Positions 46,464-57,993 are shown, numbered from the stretch's first letter. The stretch: 64,000 bases of DNA from Gammaproteobacteria bacterium (ex Lamellibrachia satsuma) (GCA_019623805.1 CP053680.1:1240001-1304000); one strand, 5' to 3'. Numbers and translations are program-made. Notes: generated by a model not told the origin, from the sequence alone.

Positions 46464-46650
46464 TTCCGGGTCTCCCCTCCACATCTTTGGTCATCGGGTC
46501 GATGTGCCGAAAGCAGATTTCGATTCCGCCCGGTCTGCTGCAGCCCATCTTTCTCATTGTCTTGCGACGAGCCGAAACACAGCTGGAGGTGGGCGGAATT
46601 CAAGGCCTCCCCACAACCCTGATGGAACCGACTCATATCGAACAATTTAT
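46464..46650 (-). other. 187-bp gap between murC and murB
   Basis: This is an exception in a cluster where nearly all genes touch or overlap. A 64-codon minus-strand frame (46460-46654) begins with ATG overlapping the murC TGA and ends inside murB, but its sequence has no recognisable features. It could be a remnant, a small coupled protein, or chance. Confidence 0.25.
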
Positions 46651-48090
46651 TCATCCGACAACCCCCTCACACAGTCTTTTCGGCAAATCCGCAGCGATGG
46701 CTCCAATGCTGCCCGCGCCGAGGGTAAGGACTATGTCTCCCTCCTGCAGCAGACCTGCCAGGACCTCCGGCAACTCCGCCAGCGGCTCGACAAATACCGG
46801 ATCAACCTGCCCACGTGCACGCACGGCGCGGCTCAACGCACGCCCGTCCGCACCTTGAATAGGCACTTCCCCTGCGGCATAGACCTCGGTAAGCAGCAGC
46901 ACGTCGGTCTGCGAGAGCACCTGCACGAAATCCTCGAACTGCTCCTGGGTGCGGGTGTAGCGATGGGGCTGAAAGGACAACACCAGACGCCGTTCCGGCC
47001 AACCGGCCCTCACTGCCGCCAGAGTGGCGGCTATCTCGCTGGGGTGGTGTGCATAGTCATCGACGAACATTACCCGTCGATTGCCCACCAGACAGTCGCC
47101 GCTGGTCTGAAAGCGTCTGCCGATCCCCTGAAAATTCTGTAACGCCCGCTGGATACTGGCCTCTTCAACACCCAGCTCCAGCGCCACGGTAATCGCGGCA
47201 AGTGCGTTCAACACATTGTGGCGTCCCGGCATATTGAGGGTGACCCGCAGGTCCTGATTCCAGCCCTCGCACTCCAATCCGAAACTGGTGATCGCCCCCT
47301 CTTGGGTGACCTTCACCGCCCGTACATCAGCATCTTCGGAGAATCCGTAGGTACGCACCCGCCGGGTGATCTCAGGCAACAGACCCCGGACTTCGGCGTC
47401 ATCGATACAGAGCACCGCCAGACCATAGAAAGGCAGGTGGTGAAGAAACTCCAGAAAGGCCCCGCGCAGACGATCGAATTCACCACCGTAGGTGCTCATA
47501 TGATCGGCATCGATATTGGTCACCACCGCAAGCATGGGCTGCAGATAGAGGAATGATGCATCACTCTCATCCGCCTCCGCCACCAGGTAGTCTCCCTCTC
47601 CCAGCTGTGCATTGGCGCCGGCGCTGTTGAGGCGTCCACCAATCACGAAAGTGGGGTCCAACCCCGCCTCGCCCAGCACACTGGCCACCAGGCTGGTGGT
47701 GGTGGTCTTGCCGTGGGTGCCTGCCACCGCGATGCCATAGTGGAAACGCATGATCTCCGCCAGCATCTCCGCTCGCGGTACCACCGGGATACGCCACTCT
47801 CTGGCGGCCTGCACTTCCGGGTTGTCTGCTTTCACGGCGCTGGAGATCACTACGGCATCACAATCCCTGACCTGCTCTGCAGCATGACCGATGAATATCT
47901 GCGCGCCCAATCCGGCCAAGCGCCGGGTCACCGCGCTTTCACGCTGATCGGATCCGGAAACCGCATAATCCAGATTCACCATCACCTCGGCGATACCACT
48001 CATACCGGCACCGCCGATACCCACAAAATGGATGCGGCGCATGCGGCCCATGCTGTCGGGGGCGTGGCGGCGGCGATTCTTGTCACTCAT
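46651..48090 (-). CDS. murC: UDP-N-acetylmuramate--L-alanine ligase
   Basis: Adds the first amino acid to the peptidoglycan precursor. The 479-residue protein has the UDP-binding start [18 protein letters not shown], the ATP loop [14 protein letters not shown] near residue 120, and [15 protein letters not shown] in the C-terminal domain. The start overlaps the murG stop by ATGA. Full length. Confidence 0.97.
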   Translation of the reverse strand: MSDKNRRRHAPDSMGRMRRIHFVGIGGAGMSGIAEVMVNLDYAVSGSDQRESAVTRRLAGLGAQIFIGHAAEQVRDCDAVVISSAVKADNPEVQAAREWRIPVVPRAEMLAEIMRFHYGIAVAGTHGKTTTTSLVASVLGEAGLDPTFVIGGRLNSAGANAQLGEGDYLVAEADESDASFLYLQPMLAVVTNIDADHMSTYGGEFDRLRGAFLEFLHHLPFYGLAVLCIDDAEVRGLLPEITRRVRTYGFSEDADVRAVKVTQEGAITSFGLECEGWNQDLRVTLNMPGRHNVLNALAAITVALELGVEEASIQRALQNFQGIGRRFQTSGDCLVGNRRVMFVDDYAHHPSEIAATLAAVRAGWPERRLVLSFQPHRYTRTQEQFEDFVQVLSQTDVLLLTEVYAAGEVPIQGADGRALSRAVRARGQVDPVFVEPLAELPEVLAGLLQEGDIVLTLGAGSIGAIAADLPKRLCEGVVG

Positions 48091-49166
48091 CGTTCAATCA
48101 TCTCCAGGCAGGCACGGCCAACCACTTCAGCAGAATCGGGGCGTGCCAGGCGGCGCGCGGCGATAGCCATCTTCAATAACGTTTTCCGATCAACCAGCAG
48201 GGCTTTCAGCCTGGCCGCAAGGGACGCCGCATCCAGGGATGCCTGGGGGACCAGCAGGGCAGCACCTGCATCCACCAGATAAGCCGCATTGCGGGTCTGA
48301 TGATCGTCGACCGCATGGGGAAAGGGGACCAGAATCGCACCCAACCCGGTTACCGCCAGCTCCGAAACGGTAAGCGCGCCGGCCCGGCAGATCACCAGGT
48401 CGGCCCAACCATAGGCACCCGCCATGTCGTGCTCAAAGGCGCTGATATCAGCCTCTACTCCATGCTTTTCATAAGCAGAGACCGCAGTGTCATAGCTCCG
48501 TTCGCCCGCCTGATGGCGCACCTCAGGCCGTTGTCCAACCGGCAGACGAGCCAGTGCGTCCGGCACCGTCTCATTCAATGCCTGGGCACCCAGGGAACCA
48601 CCCAGTACCAGAAGATGTAGCGGCCCGCCCCGGCCCTCGAACCGCGTTGCAGGTTCCGGCAGTGCAGCGATCTCCGGACGCACCGGGTTGCCCGACTCAA
48701 CCGCTCCCCTGGTCGCGTCAAAACTACCGGGGAACGCTTCAAATACTCGAGTCGCAAAGCGGGAGAGAAGACGGTTGGTAAAACCCGGGATTGCATTCTG
48801 CTCCTGAATCACCAGTGGAATACCCAACAAGCGTGCCATCAGGCCACCCGGGCCGGAGACAAACCCCCCCATGCCCAGCACCAGGCTCGGGCGGTTTCTG
48901 CGCAGTACCCGCAACGCCTGCCAGAGTGCCTTCAAAATCACAAAAGGCGCTGCCAACCGGCGCAGCAGACCGGTACCGCGAACGCCACGGACCTCGATCC
49001 ACTCCATCGGAATGCCCCGCTGCGGGATCAGTTTCGCCTCCATTCCCCGCCGCGTACCCAACCAGAAGACATCAATACCCTCAGCCATCAACCAGTCAGC
49101 CACCGCCAGTGCCGGAAAGACATGTCCACCTGTGCCACCTGCCATCACCATCACACGCGGCTCCAT
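48087..49166 (-). CDS. murG: Lipid II synthase MurG
   Basis: A membrane-associated glycosyltransferase adding GlcNAc to lipid I to make lipid II. The 359-residue protein has both glycine loops, [18 protein letters not shown] and [13 protein letters not shown], and [15 protein letters not shown]. The sugar-nucleotide region ends with [15 protein letters not shown]. Its start lies 16 bp inside the end of ftsW. Confidence 0.97.
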   Translation of the reverse strand: MEPRVMVMAGGTGGHVFPALAVADWLMAEGIDVFWLGTRRGMEAKLIPQRGIPMEWIEVRGVRGTGLLRRLAAPFVILKALWQALRVLRRNRPSLVLGMGGFVSGPGGLMARLLGIPLVIQEQNAIPGFTNRLLSRFATRVFEAFPGSFDATRGAVESGNPVRPEIAALPEPATRFEGRGGPLHLLVLGGSLGAQALNETVPDALARLPVGQRPEVRHQAGERSYDTAVSAYEKHGVEADISAFEHDMAGAYGWADLVICRAGALTVSELAVTGLGAILVPFPHAVDDHQTRNAAYLVDAGAALLVPQASLDAASLAARLKALLVDRKTLLKMAIAARRLARPDSAEVVGRACLEMIER

Positions 49167-50350
49167 GATCGACCTCCCGACTTTACACCGTCACTCTGAA
49201 GCCGCAGTTCATGGTCGATGCGCAGCAGCACGGCGATCACCAGACAGGTGACAATAATGCTGTTGCCGCCGTAGCTTATAAAAGGCAGGGTCAAACCCTT
49301 GGTGGGCAGCAAACCCACGTTCACACCGATATTGATGAACGACTGAAGCCCGATCCAAATACCGAAGCCGTAGGCGACATAAGCGGAAAAACGTCTCTCC
49401 CGGGCCATCGCCCGGGTACCAATCTGAAAGGCGCGCCAGGTAATGAAGGCAAACAGGAAAATCACCGCCAGGGTCCCGATCAGACCGAACTCCTCCCCGA
49501 TCACCGCCATAATAAAGTCGGTATGCGCCTCTGGCAGATAGAACTGTTTCTGTATGCCGTTGCCGAGACCTACACCGGTGACTTCACCACGCCCGAAGGC
49601 GATCAACGCCTGTACCAGTTGGTAATCGCTATCCCGTTGGTCATCCCAGGGATTGATGAAAGCGGTGATCCGCCGCCAACGGTAGTCTGAAAAGTAGATC
49701 AGTGCGCCACCAGCCAGGGCAGAGGATGTCAGCAGAATAGTGAACTGCCATAGCACGACCCCTCCCAGAAAGAGCATGCCCAAGACCGTGGCGAAGAGCA
49801 CCACCGTGGTGCCGAAATCGGGTTCCAGCATGATCAGCAGACTGGTCAGGAGCACCAGCATCATCGGCTTGGCAAAACCCCACAGCGAACTGGTAACCTC
49901 ACTCTGACGACGCACCAGATAACCGGCGATATAGATCACCATGAACAGCTTCACGAACTCAGAGCTCTGCAGGTTGAAGACACCCAAGGGGATCCAGCGC
50001 CGCGCATGGTTCGCCTCTTTACCGATATTCGGTATCAGTACCAAAACCAACATCACCAAACCGACAAACACCAGTACCGGCCCGGCCTTCTCCCAGGATG
50101 AGACAGGTACGCGGAACAGCGCCATGGCACCGGCAAGACCGATACAGAGCGCAATGATGTGGCGGATCACAAAGAAGAAGGGCGATCCGGCGATACGCTC
50201 ACCGGCGTACATGGAAGAGGAGGCAACCATCACCAGACCAAACATGAGCAGAATCAGTGCGGCCCCCATCAGCCAGTAGTCGATGGCTGGTGGCGAGATA
50301 CCGCCTTCTTTACCACCCATGCTCGCCTGAGACCTTGCCATCGTATTCAT
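49151..50350 (-). CDS. ftsW: Septal peptidoglycan polymerase FtsW
   Basis: A SEDS-family inner-membrane glycosyltransferase that polymerises lipid II at the septum with FtsI. The 399-residue protein has about ten membrane segments, the conserved YIAGYLVRR and LLEPDFGTTVVLFA with the catalytic Asp, and the C-terminal LPTKGLTLPFISYGGNS signature. It overlaps murD by 4 bp. Confidence 0.96.
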   Translation of the reverse strand: MNTMARSQASMGGKEGGISPPAIDYWLMGAALILLMFGLVMVASSSMYAGERIAGSPFFFVIRHIIALCIGLAGAMALFRVPVSSWEKAGPVLVFVGLVMLVLVLIPNIGKEANHARRWIPLGVFNLQSSEFVKLFMVIYIAGYLVRRQSEVTSSLWGFAKPMMLVLLTSLLIMLEPDFGTTVVLFATVLGMLFLGGVVLWQFTILLTSSALAGGALIYFSDYRWRRITAFINPWDDQRDSDYQLVQALIAFGRGEVTGVGLGNGIQKQFYLPEAHTDFIMAVIGEEFGLIGTLAVIFLFAFITWRAFQIGTRAMARERRFSAYVAYGFGIWIGLQSFINIGVNVGLLPTKGLTLPFISYGGNSIIVTCLVIAVLLRIDHELRLQSDGVKSGGRSWSRV

Positions 50351-51714
50351 GACATCAGCCCCTCAACCGCCTGAATGAAGGCTTCACCACGGGCTTCAAA
50401 ATTGCGGAACATATCGAAACTGGCGCACGCCGGTGAGAGCAGCACCCGGTCTCCAGGTTTTGCCAATTCTCTTGCCTGGCTCACTGCCGCTTCAAGGCTC
50501 TCCGCACACTCCACAACAATCCTGCCGGAAAGAACCTGTTCGATAACCTGGGCATCCCGTCCGATCAGGATCACTGCCCGGGCGGTGCGTTCAACTACCG
50601 GCGCCAACTCGGTGAAATCCGCCCCTTTGCAGTCGCCACCGGCGATCAGCACGCTACGGCTCTCTCCGCTCAGGGGGTGTAGACCCTCCAGTGCGGCGAT
50701 GGTCGCACCGACATTGGTACCTTTGGAGTCGTTGTACCAGCGTACCCCCCCTTTTTCCGCGACAAACTGAGTACGGTGAGGCAGGCCGGAAAATCCCCGC
50801 AGGGCAGCCAACATCGGCTGCAAAGGCAGATCCGCCGCCACACCCAGCGCCAAGGCAGCCAGCGCATTTGCCTGGTTGTGCAAACCCGGGATCTTCAGTT
50901 CGCTCACAGGTAACAGGGGGGTGGTTCCACGGCACAACCAGCGGGCCTCTGCGTTCTCGCAAATGCCGAAATCGTCTTCCTGTGGCACCTCAAGGGTAAA
51001 TCCCGACTCAGCGCCGGCAGCACCGCTCATGGAAACGACCTGCGAGTCATCCCGATTGACCAAGCTAACCCTGGCGCCCCGGTAAACCACCGCCTTAGTC
51101 TTCGCGTACTCATCGAGTGAGGCGTAACGATCCATATGGTCTGCGGAGATATTCAGCACCACTGCCACATCGGCCTTCAGGGACTGGGTTGTCTCCAACT
51201 GAAAACTCGACAGTTCAAGAATATAGAGATCCACTGTTTCATCCAGCAGATCCAACGCCGGCTCTCCAATATTGCCGCCAACGGCAACTTTCAACCCTGC
51301 GGCACGGGCCATCTCACCCAGCAGCGTGGTGACCGTGCTCTTACCATTCGAGCCGGTAATGGCAACGATAGGGGCTTGTGCCGCTCTGCAGAAAAGTTCG
51401 ATGTCACCGACGATTTCAACGCCCCGCCGCTGAGCTTCCTGGATCAGAGGTTCCTGCAACGACAGGCCGGGACTGACCACCAGCTGCTCCGCGGCCAGAA
51501 ATACCTCAGGCTGAAAACTGCCGAGAAACAGCGCCACATCCGGCATCTCATCGGTCAGATCCTGCAACCCGGGCGGATGTTCACGGCTATCGGTCACTGC
51601 AACAGGCACGCCCTGCCGCATAAGATAACGGGCGCAGGAGAGTCCGGTCTTGCCCAGACCGACAATCAGGATTTTACCTGCCTGCTGCGCCATGACCTGC
51701 ATCCCGTCCCTCAT
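50347..51714 (-). CDS. murD: UDP-N-acetylmuramoylalanine--D-glutamate ligase
   Basis: Adds D-glutamate to UDP-MurNAc-L-Ala. The 455-residue protein has the N-terminal [14 protein letters not shown], the ATP loop [27 protein letters not shown], and a C-terminal [19 protein letters not shown] signature. The start at 51714 overlaps the mraY stop by ATGA; ATGs at codons 5 and 8 are alternatives. Confidence 0.96.
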   Translation of the reverse strand: MRDGMQVMAQQAGKILIVGLGKTGLSCARYLMRQGVPVAVTDSREHPPGLQDLTDEMPDVALFLGSFQPEVFLAAEQLVVSPGLSLQEPLIQEAQRRGVEIVGDIELFCRAAQAPIVAITGSNGKSTVTTLLGEMARAAGLKVAVGGNIGEPALDLLDETVDLYILELSSFQLETTQSLKADVAVVLNISADHMDRYASLDEYAKTKAVVYRGARVSLVNRDDSQVVSMSGAAGAESGFTLEVPQEDDFGICENAEARWLCRGTTPLLPVSELKIPGLHNQANALAALALGVAADLPLQPMLAALRGFSGLPHRTQFVAEKGGVRWYNDSKGTNVGATIAALEGLHPLSGESRSVLIAGGDCKGADFTELAPVVERTARAVILIGRDAQVIEQVLSGRIVVECAESLEAAVSQARELAKPGDRVLLSPACASFDMFRNFEARGEAFIQAVEGLMS

Positions 51715-52793
51715 CTGATCTTCAGACTCGCCAATCCGACCAACACCAGGATGACGGTGATGATCCAGAAACGCACAATGACCCGGGGTTCGGGCCAGCC
51801 CTTCAATTCAAAATGGTGGTGCAATGGCGCCATCATGAAGATACGCCGCCCGGTAAGTTTGAACGAGGCGACCTGCAGCACCACTGAAATCGTCTCCATG
51901 ACGAAGACACCACCCATGATGAACAGCACCAGCTCCTGGCGTACCGCAACCGCAACCACTCCCAGCGCAGCGCCGAGGGCCAATGCGCCCACATCTCCCA
52001 TAAAGACCTGCGCCGGATAGGTGTTGAACCAGAGAAATCCCAGTCCGGCGCCAACCAGGGCGCCGCAGAAAATGATCAGTTCGCCCAACCCCGGGATATA
52101 GGGGATTTTCAGATAGGCGGCAAAGTCAACGTGCCCGGTAAGGTAGGCAAACAGACCCAGCGCCCCACCCACCATCACCGTCGGCAGTATTGCCAGACCA
52201 TCCAGTCCATCGGTGAGATTCACAGCATTTGATGAACCAACAATGACCAGATAGGTCAGCAGGATGTACCAGGGGCCGATATCCAGCGCCACATTCTTTA
52301 GATAGGGGATCAGCAGTTGTGTCTCCACCGGACTCTGCGCGCTAAAGTAGAGAACGCTGGCGGCCCCGAGGCCCACCACCGACTGCCAGAAATATTTCCA
52401 GCGGGAGGCGAGTCCGCGTGGATCCTGAAGTACCAGTTTCTTGTAGTCATCCACCAGGCCGATGACACCAAACAGCAACGTCACCGACAGCACGATCCAG
52501 ACATAGCGATTGCCCAGGTCAGACCAAAGCAGGGTGGCCACGGCTATCCCTACCAGAATCAGTGCTCCACCCATGGTGGGCGTACCGGCCTTGGAAAAGT
52601 GAGTCTCCGGACCATCGTCCCGTACGGTCTGTCCGATCTGATGGAAACTGAGCCGGCGGATCATCACCGGACCGACCAACAGCGAGATCAGCAGCGCGGT
52701 GAGCACCCCGAGAATGGTGCGCAGGGTCAGATACTGAAAGACATTGAATGCCGTGTCATATTGCGAAAGCCAATCGGTCAGATAGAGCAGCAT
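51711..52793 (-). CDS. mraY: Phospho-MurNAc-pentapeptide transferase MraY
   Basis: Integral membrane enzyme that transfers phospho-MurNAc-pentapeptide to undecaprenyl phosphate, forming lipid I. The 360-residue protein has about ten membrane segments, the catalytic [12 protein letters not shown] aspartates near residue 115, [10 protein letters not shown] around residue 193, and [12 protein letters not shown] near the C-terminus. The murE stop is 2 bp upstream; murF is missing from between them. Confidence 0.97.
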   Translation of the reverse strand: MLLYLTDWLSQYDTAFNVFQYLTLRTILGVLTALLISLLVGPVMIRRLSFHQIGQTVRDDGPETHFSKAGTPTMGGALILVGIAVATLLWSDLGNRYVWIVLSVTLLFGVIGLVDDYKKLVLQDPRGLASRWKYFWQSVVGLGAASVLYFSAQSPVETQLLIPYLKNVALDIGPWYILLTYLVIVGSSNAVNLTDGLDGLAILPTVMVGGALGLFAYLTGHVDFAAYLKIPYIPGLGELIIFCGALVGAGLGFLWFNTYPAQVFMGDVGALALGAALGVVAVAVRQELVLFIMGGVFVMETISVVLQVASFKLTGRRIFMMAPLHHHFELKGWPEPRVIVRFWIITVILVLVGLASLKIR

Positions 52794-52795
52794 CG

Positions 52796-54337
52796 TCAGT
52801 TACCCCCATCCTGCCAATCGTCCAGCGCCTGGATAACCTGTTCCCGGTCACTGAACGGCAGCTTCCGATCCCCTATCTGCTGATAGGTCTCATGGCCCTT
52901 GCCGGCCACCAGCACCAGATCCTCCGCCCCGGCACCGAGCACTGCCAGACGGATCGCCTCTGCCCGATTAGCCTCGACCCTGGCCTGCTCGGGATGCTCC
53001 ATCCCGGCCAGTATCTGATCGATGATGGCGCGACTCTCCTCACCACGAGGATTATCGTCAGTAACAATAATGCTATCCGCATACTGCTCAGCAATGCGTC
53101 CCATCTGCGGTCGTTTGCCTCTATCACGATCCCCACCACAGCCAAAAACGATAGTCATGCGGCTGGCGCAGTGACTGCGTACCGCAAGCAGAACATTTTC
53201 CAGGGCATCCGGAGTATGAGCGAAATCCACCACCACACAGGGGCGATCATCATTGCCGAAGCGCTCCAGGCGGCCCTCTACTGTTGTAGCCTTTGAGAGT
53301 TTTGCCAAAGCCTGCTCCAGCGTCCAGCCTTTGTAGAGCAGTACCGAGAGAGCGGCGAGCAGATTACTGGCATTGAACCGGCCCATCAGGGAAGTATGCA
53401 ACACGCCCCTGCCCCACTGACTGGAGAAGTGAATCTCCATGCCGTCGGCTGTGGGCAGGATGACCTCCGCCCTGATCCAGCCACTGATACCATCCGGTGG
53501 ACAGGCCTCCGGACTCACCGAATAGACCACCGCATCCACATCAGCCGCCAGAGAATCGAGCAGTTCAGGACCGAAGGGGTCATCGAGATTGATCACCGCG
53601 CAACACAGGTCAGACATATGGAACAGCCGCTGCTTGGCGGCAAAGTAGTTCGACATGGTGCCGTGGAAATCGAAGTGGTCCCGGCTGATGTTGGTAAATA
53701 CGGCGATATCAAAATGGATCGCAGCTGCCCGGTCCTGGGCCAGCGCGTGGGAGGAGACCTCCATCACCAACGCTTTTGCCCCTTCGGTTTTCAGCTGCGC
53801 CAGCAGTGACTGCAGCGTTACTGCATCAGGAGTGGTAAAGCCGGTATCAATCAACGCGCCGGCAAAACCCGCCCCCAGGGTGCCTATTATGCCGGTGGGT
53901 GTTTCCGGTTCCAGCGCCTGCGCCAGCAGATGGCTGACACTGGTCTTGCCATTGGTGCCGGTAATCCCGATCACCGTCATGGAACGACTGGGATAACCAT
54001 AAAAGCGTGCCGCCAACAGGCTTGCCTGACGCGCTAGATTCTCAACCCGCAAAAGTGGAATATCCACCTCTGCCGCCAGCCTCTCCGCTTTTCGCTCGTT
54101 CACCACACCGTCCGGTTCCCAAACGATGGCGGCTGCACCCTGCCCTATCGCCTGATCGGCAAAATCGAGACCATGGACACTACCCCCCAAACAGGCAAGA
54201 AAGAGCCCGCCTTCCTCTATAAAACGACTGTCCAGGCTGATATTTGTGACCACCCCGTCCTCTTTCGGGGTCACGTTCACAAACCCGCCAAGCAGCTCGG
54301 ATAGCAGTATGCCCTGTGCGTTCACATGTGCGGTCAT
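52796..54337 (-). CDS. murE: UDP-MurNAc-tripeptide synthetase (meso-diaminopimelate-adding)
   Basis: Adds the third stem residue. The 513-residue protein has the ATP loop [16 protein letters not shown] near residue 123 and the substrate motif [13 protein letters not shown] around residue 415, whose DNPR identifies meso-diaminopimelate as substrate. It ends normally and is not fused to MurF. The start overlaps the ftsI stop by one base. Confidence 0.97.
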   Translation of the reverse strand: MTAHVNAQGILLSELLGGFVNVTPKEDGVVTNISLDSRFIEEGGLFLACLGGSVHGLDFADQAIGQGAAAIVWEPDGVVNERKAERLAAEVDIPLLRVENLARQASLLAARFYGYPSRSMTVIGITGTNGKTSVSHLLAQALEPETPTGIIGTLGAGFAGALIDTGFTTPDAVTLQSLLAQLKTEGAKALVMEVSSHALAQDRAAAIHFDIAVFTNISRDHFDFHGTMSNYFAAKQRLFHMSDLCCAVINLDDPFGPELLDSLAADVDAVVYSVSPEACPPDGISGWIRAEVILPTADGMEIHFSSQWGRGVLHTSLMGRFNASNLLAALSVLLYKGWTLEQALAKLSKATTVEGRLERFGNDDRPCVVVDFAHTPDALENVLLAVRSHCASRMTIVFGCGGDRDRGKRPQMGRIAEQYADSIIVTDDNPRGEESRAIIDQILAGMEHPEQARVEANRAEAIRLAVLGAGAEDLVLVAGKGHETYQQIGDRKLPFSDREQVIQALDDWQDGGN

Positions 54338-56070
54338 CAGTGCCGTCCCTCTGAATCCGCCAGCAAAGGCGTCACCACCAGCGGTGCATCGGGTGGGATA
54401 TTGAGCAGCCGCAATGCACCGCTCATCACCTTAGCGAATACCGGTGCGGCCACCTTGCCGCCATAGTAATCCTTACCCCTCGGTTCATTAATCATCACCG
54501 CCATCACCAGACGTGGATCACTCGCCGGTGCCATGCCGACAAACAGGGAGAGATATTTGTCTTCCGCATACCCTCCGGCAACCGACTTCTTGGCGGTGCC
54601 GGTCTTGCCAGCCACGCGGTAGCCGGGGATAGCCGCCAAGGGTGCAGTACCGCCTTTGGCCACCACAGCTTCCATCATGTGAACCACTGATCGCGCGGTG
54701 GAGCGACGTACAACCCGTTCACCTTTGGACAGCTCACTCACCTTCAACAGGGAAACAGGTAATTTCACCCCGTCATTGGCCAGCACGGCGTAGGCACCGG
54801 CAAGTTGCAGTGGTGTGACTGAAAGTCCGTAACCAAAGGAGAGGGTGGCCTGCTCAAACTCGCTCCAATCCGAAAAATGGGGCAGGCGACCTGATGATTC
54901 ACCGGGAAACATGCTTTCGGCCGAACTGCCGAATCCGACCTGGGAATAGAGCTTCCACATGACCTCCGGCTTCAGCGCAAGGGCGATCTTGCTGGCGCCC
55001 ACATTGCTCGATTTGCTCAACACTGTTGCCACGTCGATGCGGCCGTAGTCGTGCGAGTCCTTGACCAGATGACGTCCAACGCGCAGCAGTCCGGACCTCA
55101 CATCGATCGGCGTGTCCGGCTTGAAACGTCCCTGCTCCAATGCAGCGGCCACCACAAAAGGCTTCACCGTGGACCCCGGCTCAAACACATCGGTCACTGC
55201 GCGATTGCGGAAGCTGCCCCGGCGATTACTGCGGCGGCCGTTCGGGTTATAGGCGGGACGATTGACCATTGCCAGCACTTCACCACTCTTGGCATCCAGA
55301 ATTACCGCTGAGCCGGAAACCGCTTTGTGCGCCTTCACCGCCTTCTTGAGTTCCCGATAAGCGAGAAACTGCAGGCGCCGGTCGAGACTCAATACCAGAT
55401 CGTTACCCGAGCGGGGAGACTGGATATTCTCCACCTCTTTGATCACCCGGCGGCGACCATCCATGATGACCCGCTTGGCACCATTCACTCCGGAAAGCCA
55501 CTCGTTGTAGGCCAGCTCCATCCCCTCCAGTCCCTGATCGTCAATGCCCGTCAGCCCGACCATATGGGCCATCACCTCGCCACTGGGATAGAAGCGCCGG
55601 TGCTCCGACTCCAGGCCAATCCCTTCCAGATCCAACGCCTTCACCTGCTGTGCCACATCCGGATTGACACGCCGCTTGAGATAGACAAACCTCCGGTCAC
55701 TGGCCAGCAGACGCCGTACCCTGTCAGGATTCAAATCCAGGATAGAAGCAATCGCACCAATCGTTTTACTGTCGGCCTTGAGTTTGCGTGGGTTAGCGAA
55801 AATGCTTTTCACTGGGGTACTGATCGCCAGCGGTTCGCCATTCCGGTCGGTTATCATGCCGCGGCTCGCCCGCACTTTCATCGGTTTCAGATAACGCTTC
55901 TCCCCCTGCTGCTGCAGGAAGGCCGTCTCGAATACCTGCCGATCAACCGAACGCCAGATCAGAGAACCGAAGGCAAAAGCCAGCACAGCAAGCAGAAAAA
56001 GGCGACGAGCTTTGTAGCTCGGCACCTTGATCTTCTCAGCATGTCCCCGTTTTTTCTTCGATCCCGCCAT
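54337..56070 (-). CDS. ftsI: Septal transpeptidase FtsI (PBP3)
   Basis: A class B penicillin-binding protein that crosslinks septal peptidoglycan. The 577-residue protein has one N-terminal membrane segment (about 25-43), the dimer-domain RGMITDRNGEPLA, and transpeptidase motifs with the nucleophile in GSTVKPFVVA near residue 305, SSN in KSSNVGASK, and AGKTGTAKK. It is encoded 2 bp downstream of ftsL. Confidence 0.97.
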   Translation of the reverse strand: MAGSKKKRGHAEKIKVPSYKARRLFLLAVLAFAFGSLIWRSVDRQVFETAFLQQQGEKRYLKPMKVRASRGMITDRNGEPLAISTPVKSIFANPRKLKADSKTIGAIASILDLNPDRVRRLLASDRRFVYLKRRVNPDVAQQVKALDLEGIGLESEHRRFYPSGEVMAHMVGLTGIDDQGLEGMELAYNEWLSGVNGAKRVIMDGRRRVIKEVENIQSPRSGNDLVLSLDRRLQFLAYRELKKAVKAHKAVSGSAVILDAKSGEVLAMVNRPAYNPNGRRSNRRGSFRNRAVTDVFEPGSTVKPFVVAAALEQGRFKPDTPIDVRSGLLRVGRHLVKDSHDYGRIDVATVLSKSSNVGASKIALALKPEVMWKLYSQVGFGSSAESMFPGESSGRLPHFSDWSEFEQATLSFGYGLSVTPLQLAGAYAVLANDGVKLPVSLLKVSELSKGERVVRRSTARSVVHMMEAVVAKGGTAPLAAIPGYRVAGKTGTAKKSVAGGYAEDKYLSLFVGMAPASDPRLVMAVMINEPRGKDYYGGKVAAPVFAKVMSGALRLLNIPPDAPLVVTPLLADSEGRH

Positions 56071-56072
56071 CT

Positions 56073-56345
56073 TCAGCGCCTGATCACCACAACATCACCC
56101 CATCGCGGCCGGTGCATTTTCAACTCCCGGTCCGCGGCCTTTTCAACTTTTGCATGGGTCGCCAGCGTGCTCTCCTCCAACTGCAGACGCCCCCACTCGA
56201 CGTCGATCTGCCGCCTCTCGGCATGCAGTACCTGCAGCTCCACAAACGCCTTGCGGCTCAAATACTTGGCATAAACGACACTGACGCCGGAAAGCACTAC
56301 CGCCAACATCAATCCAGCCAGTGGGAGGAATTTGAAGTAGCTCAT
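56073..56345 (-). CDS. ftsL: Cell division protein FtsL
   Basis: A 90-residue bitopic protein with one membrane helix (about 8-26) followed by a coiled coil ([26 protein letters not shown]) and a [13 protein letters not shown]-like tail. FtsL links FtsQ and FtsB to FtsWI activation. The start overlaps the rsmH stop by 4 bp. Identified by size, layout and position, since the sequence is poorly conserved. Confidence 0.9.
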   Translation of the reverse strand: MSYFKFLPLAGLMLAVVLSGVSVVYAKYLSRKAFVELQVLHAERRQIDVEWGRLQLEESTLATHAKVEKAADRELKMHRPRWGDVVVIRR

Positions 56346-57280
56346 GAGAGCCGCTCCGCCACCCGCATCACCGCACTGCGGGACCGGGGGTTTTCCTCTA
56401 ACTCTCCCTTGCCGGCCCGGATGGCCTTGCCCAGCAGTCGTAACTTTGGATTCAGCTGGGCCTGGGTCACAGGCACGCCTGGCGGAAAACGATCACCCTT
56501 CGCCTGATCGCGCATGAAACGCTTTATCATTCTGTCCTCAAGGGAGTGAAAACTGATCACTGCCAACCGCCCGCCCGGTGCCAGCACGTCCAGTACCTGG
56601 TCCAGAAAACGCTCCAGATCCTCAAGCTCCCGGTTGATAAAGATCCGGATGCCCTGAAAACAACGGGTGGCCGGATGTTTACCCTTCTCCCAGGCGGGAT
56701 TGGCCGCACTGACGATCTCGGACAACTGGCGTGTGGTCCTGATCGGCTGCTCCTGACGGGCTGCCACAATCGCACGGGCAATGCGCCGCGCATGACGCTC
56801 TTCGCCAAAGGTTTTAAGCACATCCGCAATCTCCTTCGCCTCCGCACCCATCAGCCACTCGGCGGCGCTAAACCCCGTCTCCGGATCCATGCGCATATCG
56901 AGTGGACCCTCCTGCAGAAAACTGAAACCCCGCTCCGCCTGATCCAACTGCGGAGAGGAGACACCCAGGTCGAGTAAAATTCCATCGACCTTACCGGTCA
57001 CTCCCTGCTGTTCTGCAATCTCCGCCAACATAGCGAAGCTACCTCTCTCAATAACAAACCGGCCATCTCCACCAAATACAGCCTGGGCATGGGTTATGGC
57101 CTCCGGATCCTTGTCGATACCGATCAAACGGCCTGCCTCACCCAAGCCATTCAGAATCTGGCCGCTATGGCCACCACGCCCGAACGTTCCATCGATGTAG
57201 ACGCCATCAGGGCGAATGGCCAGTGCCGCCACCGATTCGTCCAGAAGTACCGGTCGGTGCGCTCTCGATGCTTCATTCAT
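56342..57280 (-). CDS. rsmH: 16S rRNA (cytosine-1402-N4)-methyltransferase
   Basis: Methylates C1402 of 16S rRNA. The 312-residue protein has [13 protein letters not shown] at the start, the SAM-binding [14 protein letters not shown] near residue 32, [19 protein letters not shown], and the late [18 protein letters not shown] signature. It overlaps the mraZ stop by one base. Confidence 0.97.
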   Translation of the reverse strand: MNEASRAHRPVLLDESVAALAIRPDGVYIDGTFGRGGHSGQILNGLGEAGRLIGIDKDPEAITHAQAVFGGDGRFVIERGSFAMLAEIAEQQGVTGKVDGILLDLGVSSPQLDQAERGFSFLQEGPLDMRMDPETGFSAAEWLMGAEAKEIADVLKTFGEERHARRIARAIVAARQEQPIRTTRQLSEIVSAANPAWEKGKHPATRCFQGIRIFINRELEDLERFLDQVLDVLAPGGRLAVISFHSLEDRMIKRFMRDQAKGDRFPPGVPVTQAQLNPKLRLLGKAIRAGKGELEENPRSRSAVMRVAERLS

Positions 57281-57735
57281 CAGAGTGAGATCGATTCCAG
57301 CTGAGCTGTCAGTTCCAGCCCTTCCTCATCGATCTTGTCGAGCCAGTCATCACGTTGCCGACTCCAAGCCGACTCATCCCAAAGTTCGAATTTTTTCCCC
57401 TGCCCCACCAACGCAACCTTTTTTTCCAGACCGGCAAACTCCCTGAGTTCCGGCGGCAGAAGAATACGTCCCTGGCCATCCATATCGATTTCGTGAGCGT
57501 GTCCGATATAGAGTCGCTGCAGGTTCCGAGCGGATCCACCGAAGGCAGAGAGATCATTAAGCTTCTCTTCAAACACCAGCCAAACCGGTTTAGGATAGAT
57601 CAGCAGGCAGCGATCTTTATCAACCGTAATCACTAATTGCGAGGCACAGATCTCCACGAGGCTGTCGCGATACCTGGTCGGTATCGCCATACGGCCTTTA
57701 GCATCCAGATTGAGCTTGGAGACACCACGGAACAA
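57280..57735 (-). CDS. mraZ: Transcriptional regulator MraZ
   Basis: A SpoVT/AbrB-type DNA-binding repressor at the head of the dcw cluster. The 151-residue protein has two repeats with the DxKGR motif ([12 protein letters not shown] and [12 protein letters not shown]). The start is taken as TTG at 57735 (read [11 protein letters not shown]), because GGGGGGAG lies 5 nt upstream and MFRG is the family start; the TTG at 57759 would add eight residues. It likely represses its own promoter through the repeats just upstream. Confidence 0.93.
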   Translation of the reverse strand: MFRGVSKLNLDAKGRMAIPTRYRDSLVEICASQLVITVDKDRCLLIYPKPVWLVFEEKLNDLSAFGGSARNLQRLYIGHAHEIDMDGQGRILLPPELREFAGLEKKVALVGQGKKFELWDESAWSRQRDDWLDKIDEEGLELTAQLESISL

Positions 57736-57762
57736 AAAACTCTCCCCCCTTGGGTGCAATTT

Positions 57763-57790
57763 CCCTTTTTACCCACTTTATCCCACTTTT
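57763..57790 (-). promoter_or_regulatory. MraZ-box-like operator
   Basis: On the minus strand TGGGA and TGGGT are spaced with an exact 10-bp period, followed by a GGGAA and preceded by a TGGAT that are each off by one base. This is the TGGGN direct-repeat format bound by MraZ and it lies between the promoter and the mraZ start. Confidence 0.6.
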
Positions 57791-57795
57791 CATCC

Positions 57796-57825
57796 ATCTT
57801 AGGAGTCGGCACCCGGACCTGTCAA
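57796..57825 (-). promoter_or_regulatory. Promoter of the dcw cluster
   Basis: TTGACA (57825-57820) and TAAGAT (57801-57796) with an 18-nt spacer on the minus strand. Transcription should begin near 57789, inside the MraZ-box-like repeats. Confidence 0.65.
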
Positions 57826-57993
57826 GGTCAATTAAGGAAAAAGTCTTTTGTGTTCAGGGGGTTACAAGAGGAAGTTACACCGCAATAAGCGGTAGATTTC
57901 CACTGAAAATACAGTAGATTAAAGCTCAAACCTAAAGTGGAATATCAAGAAAACCGGAGGAAATCCGGACCAACGAGAAGAGAGGGGAAAAAA

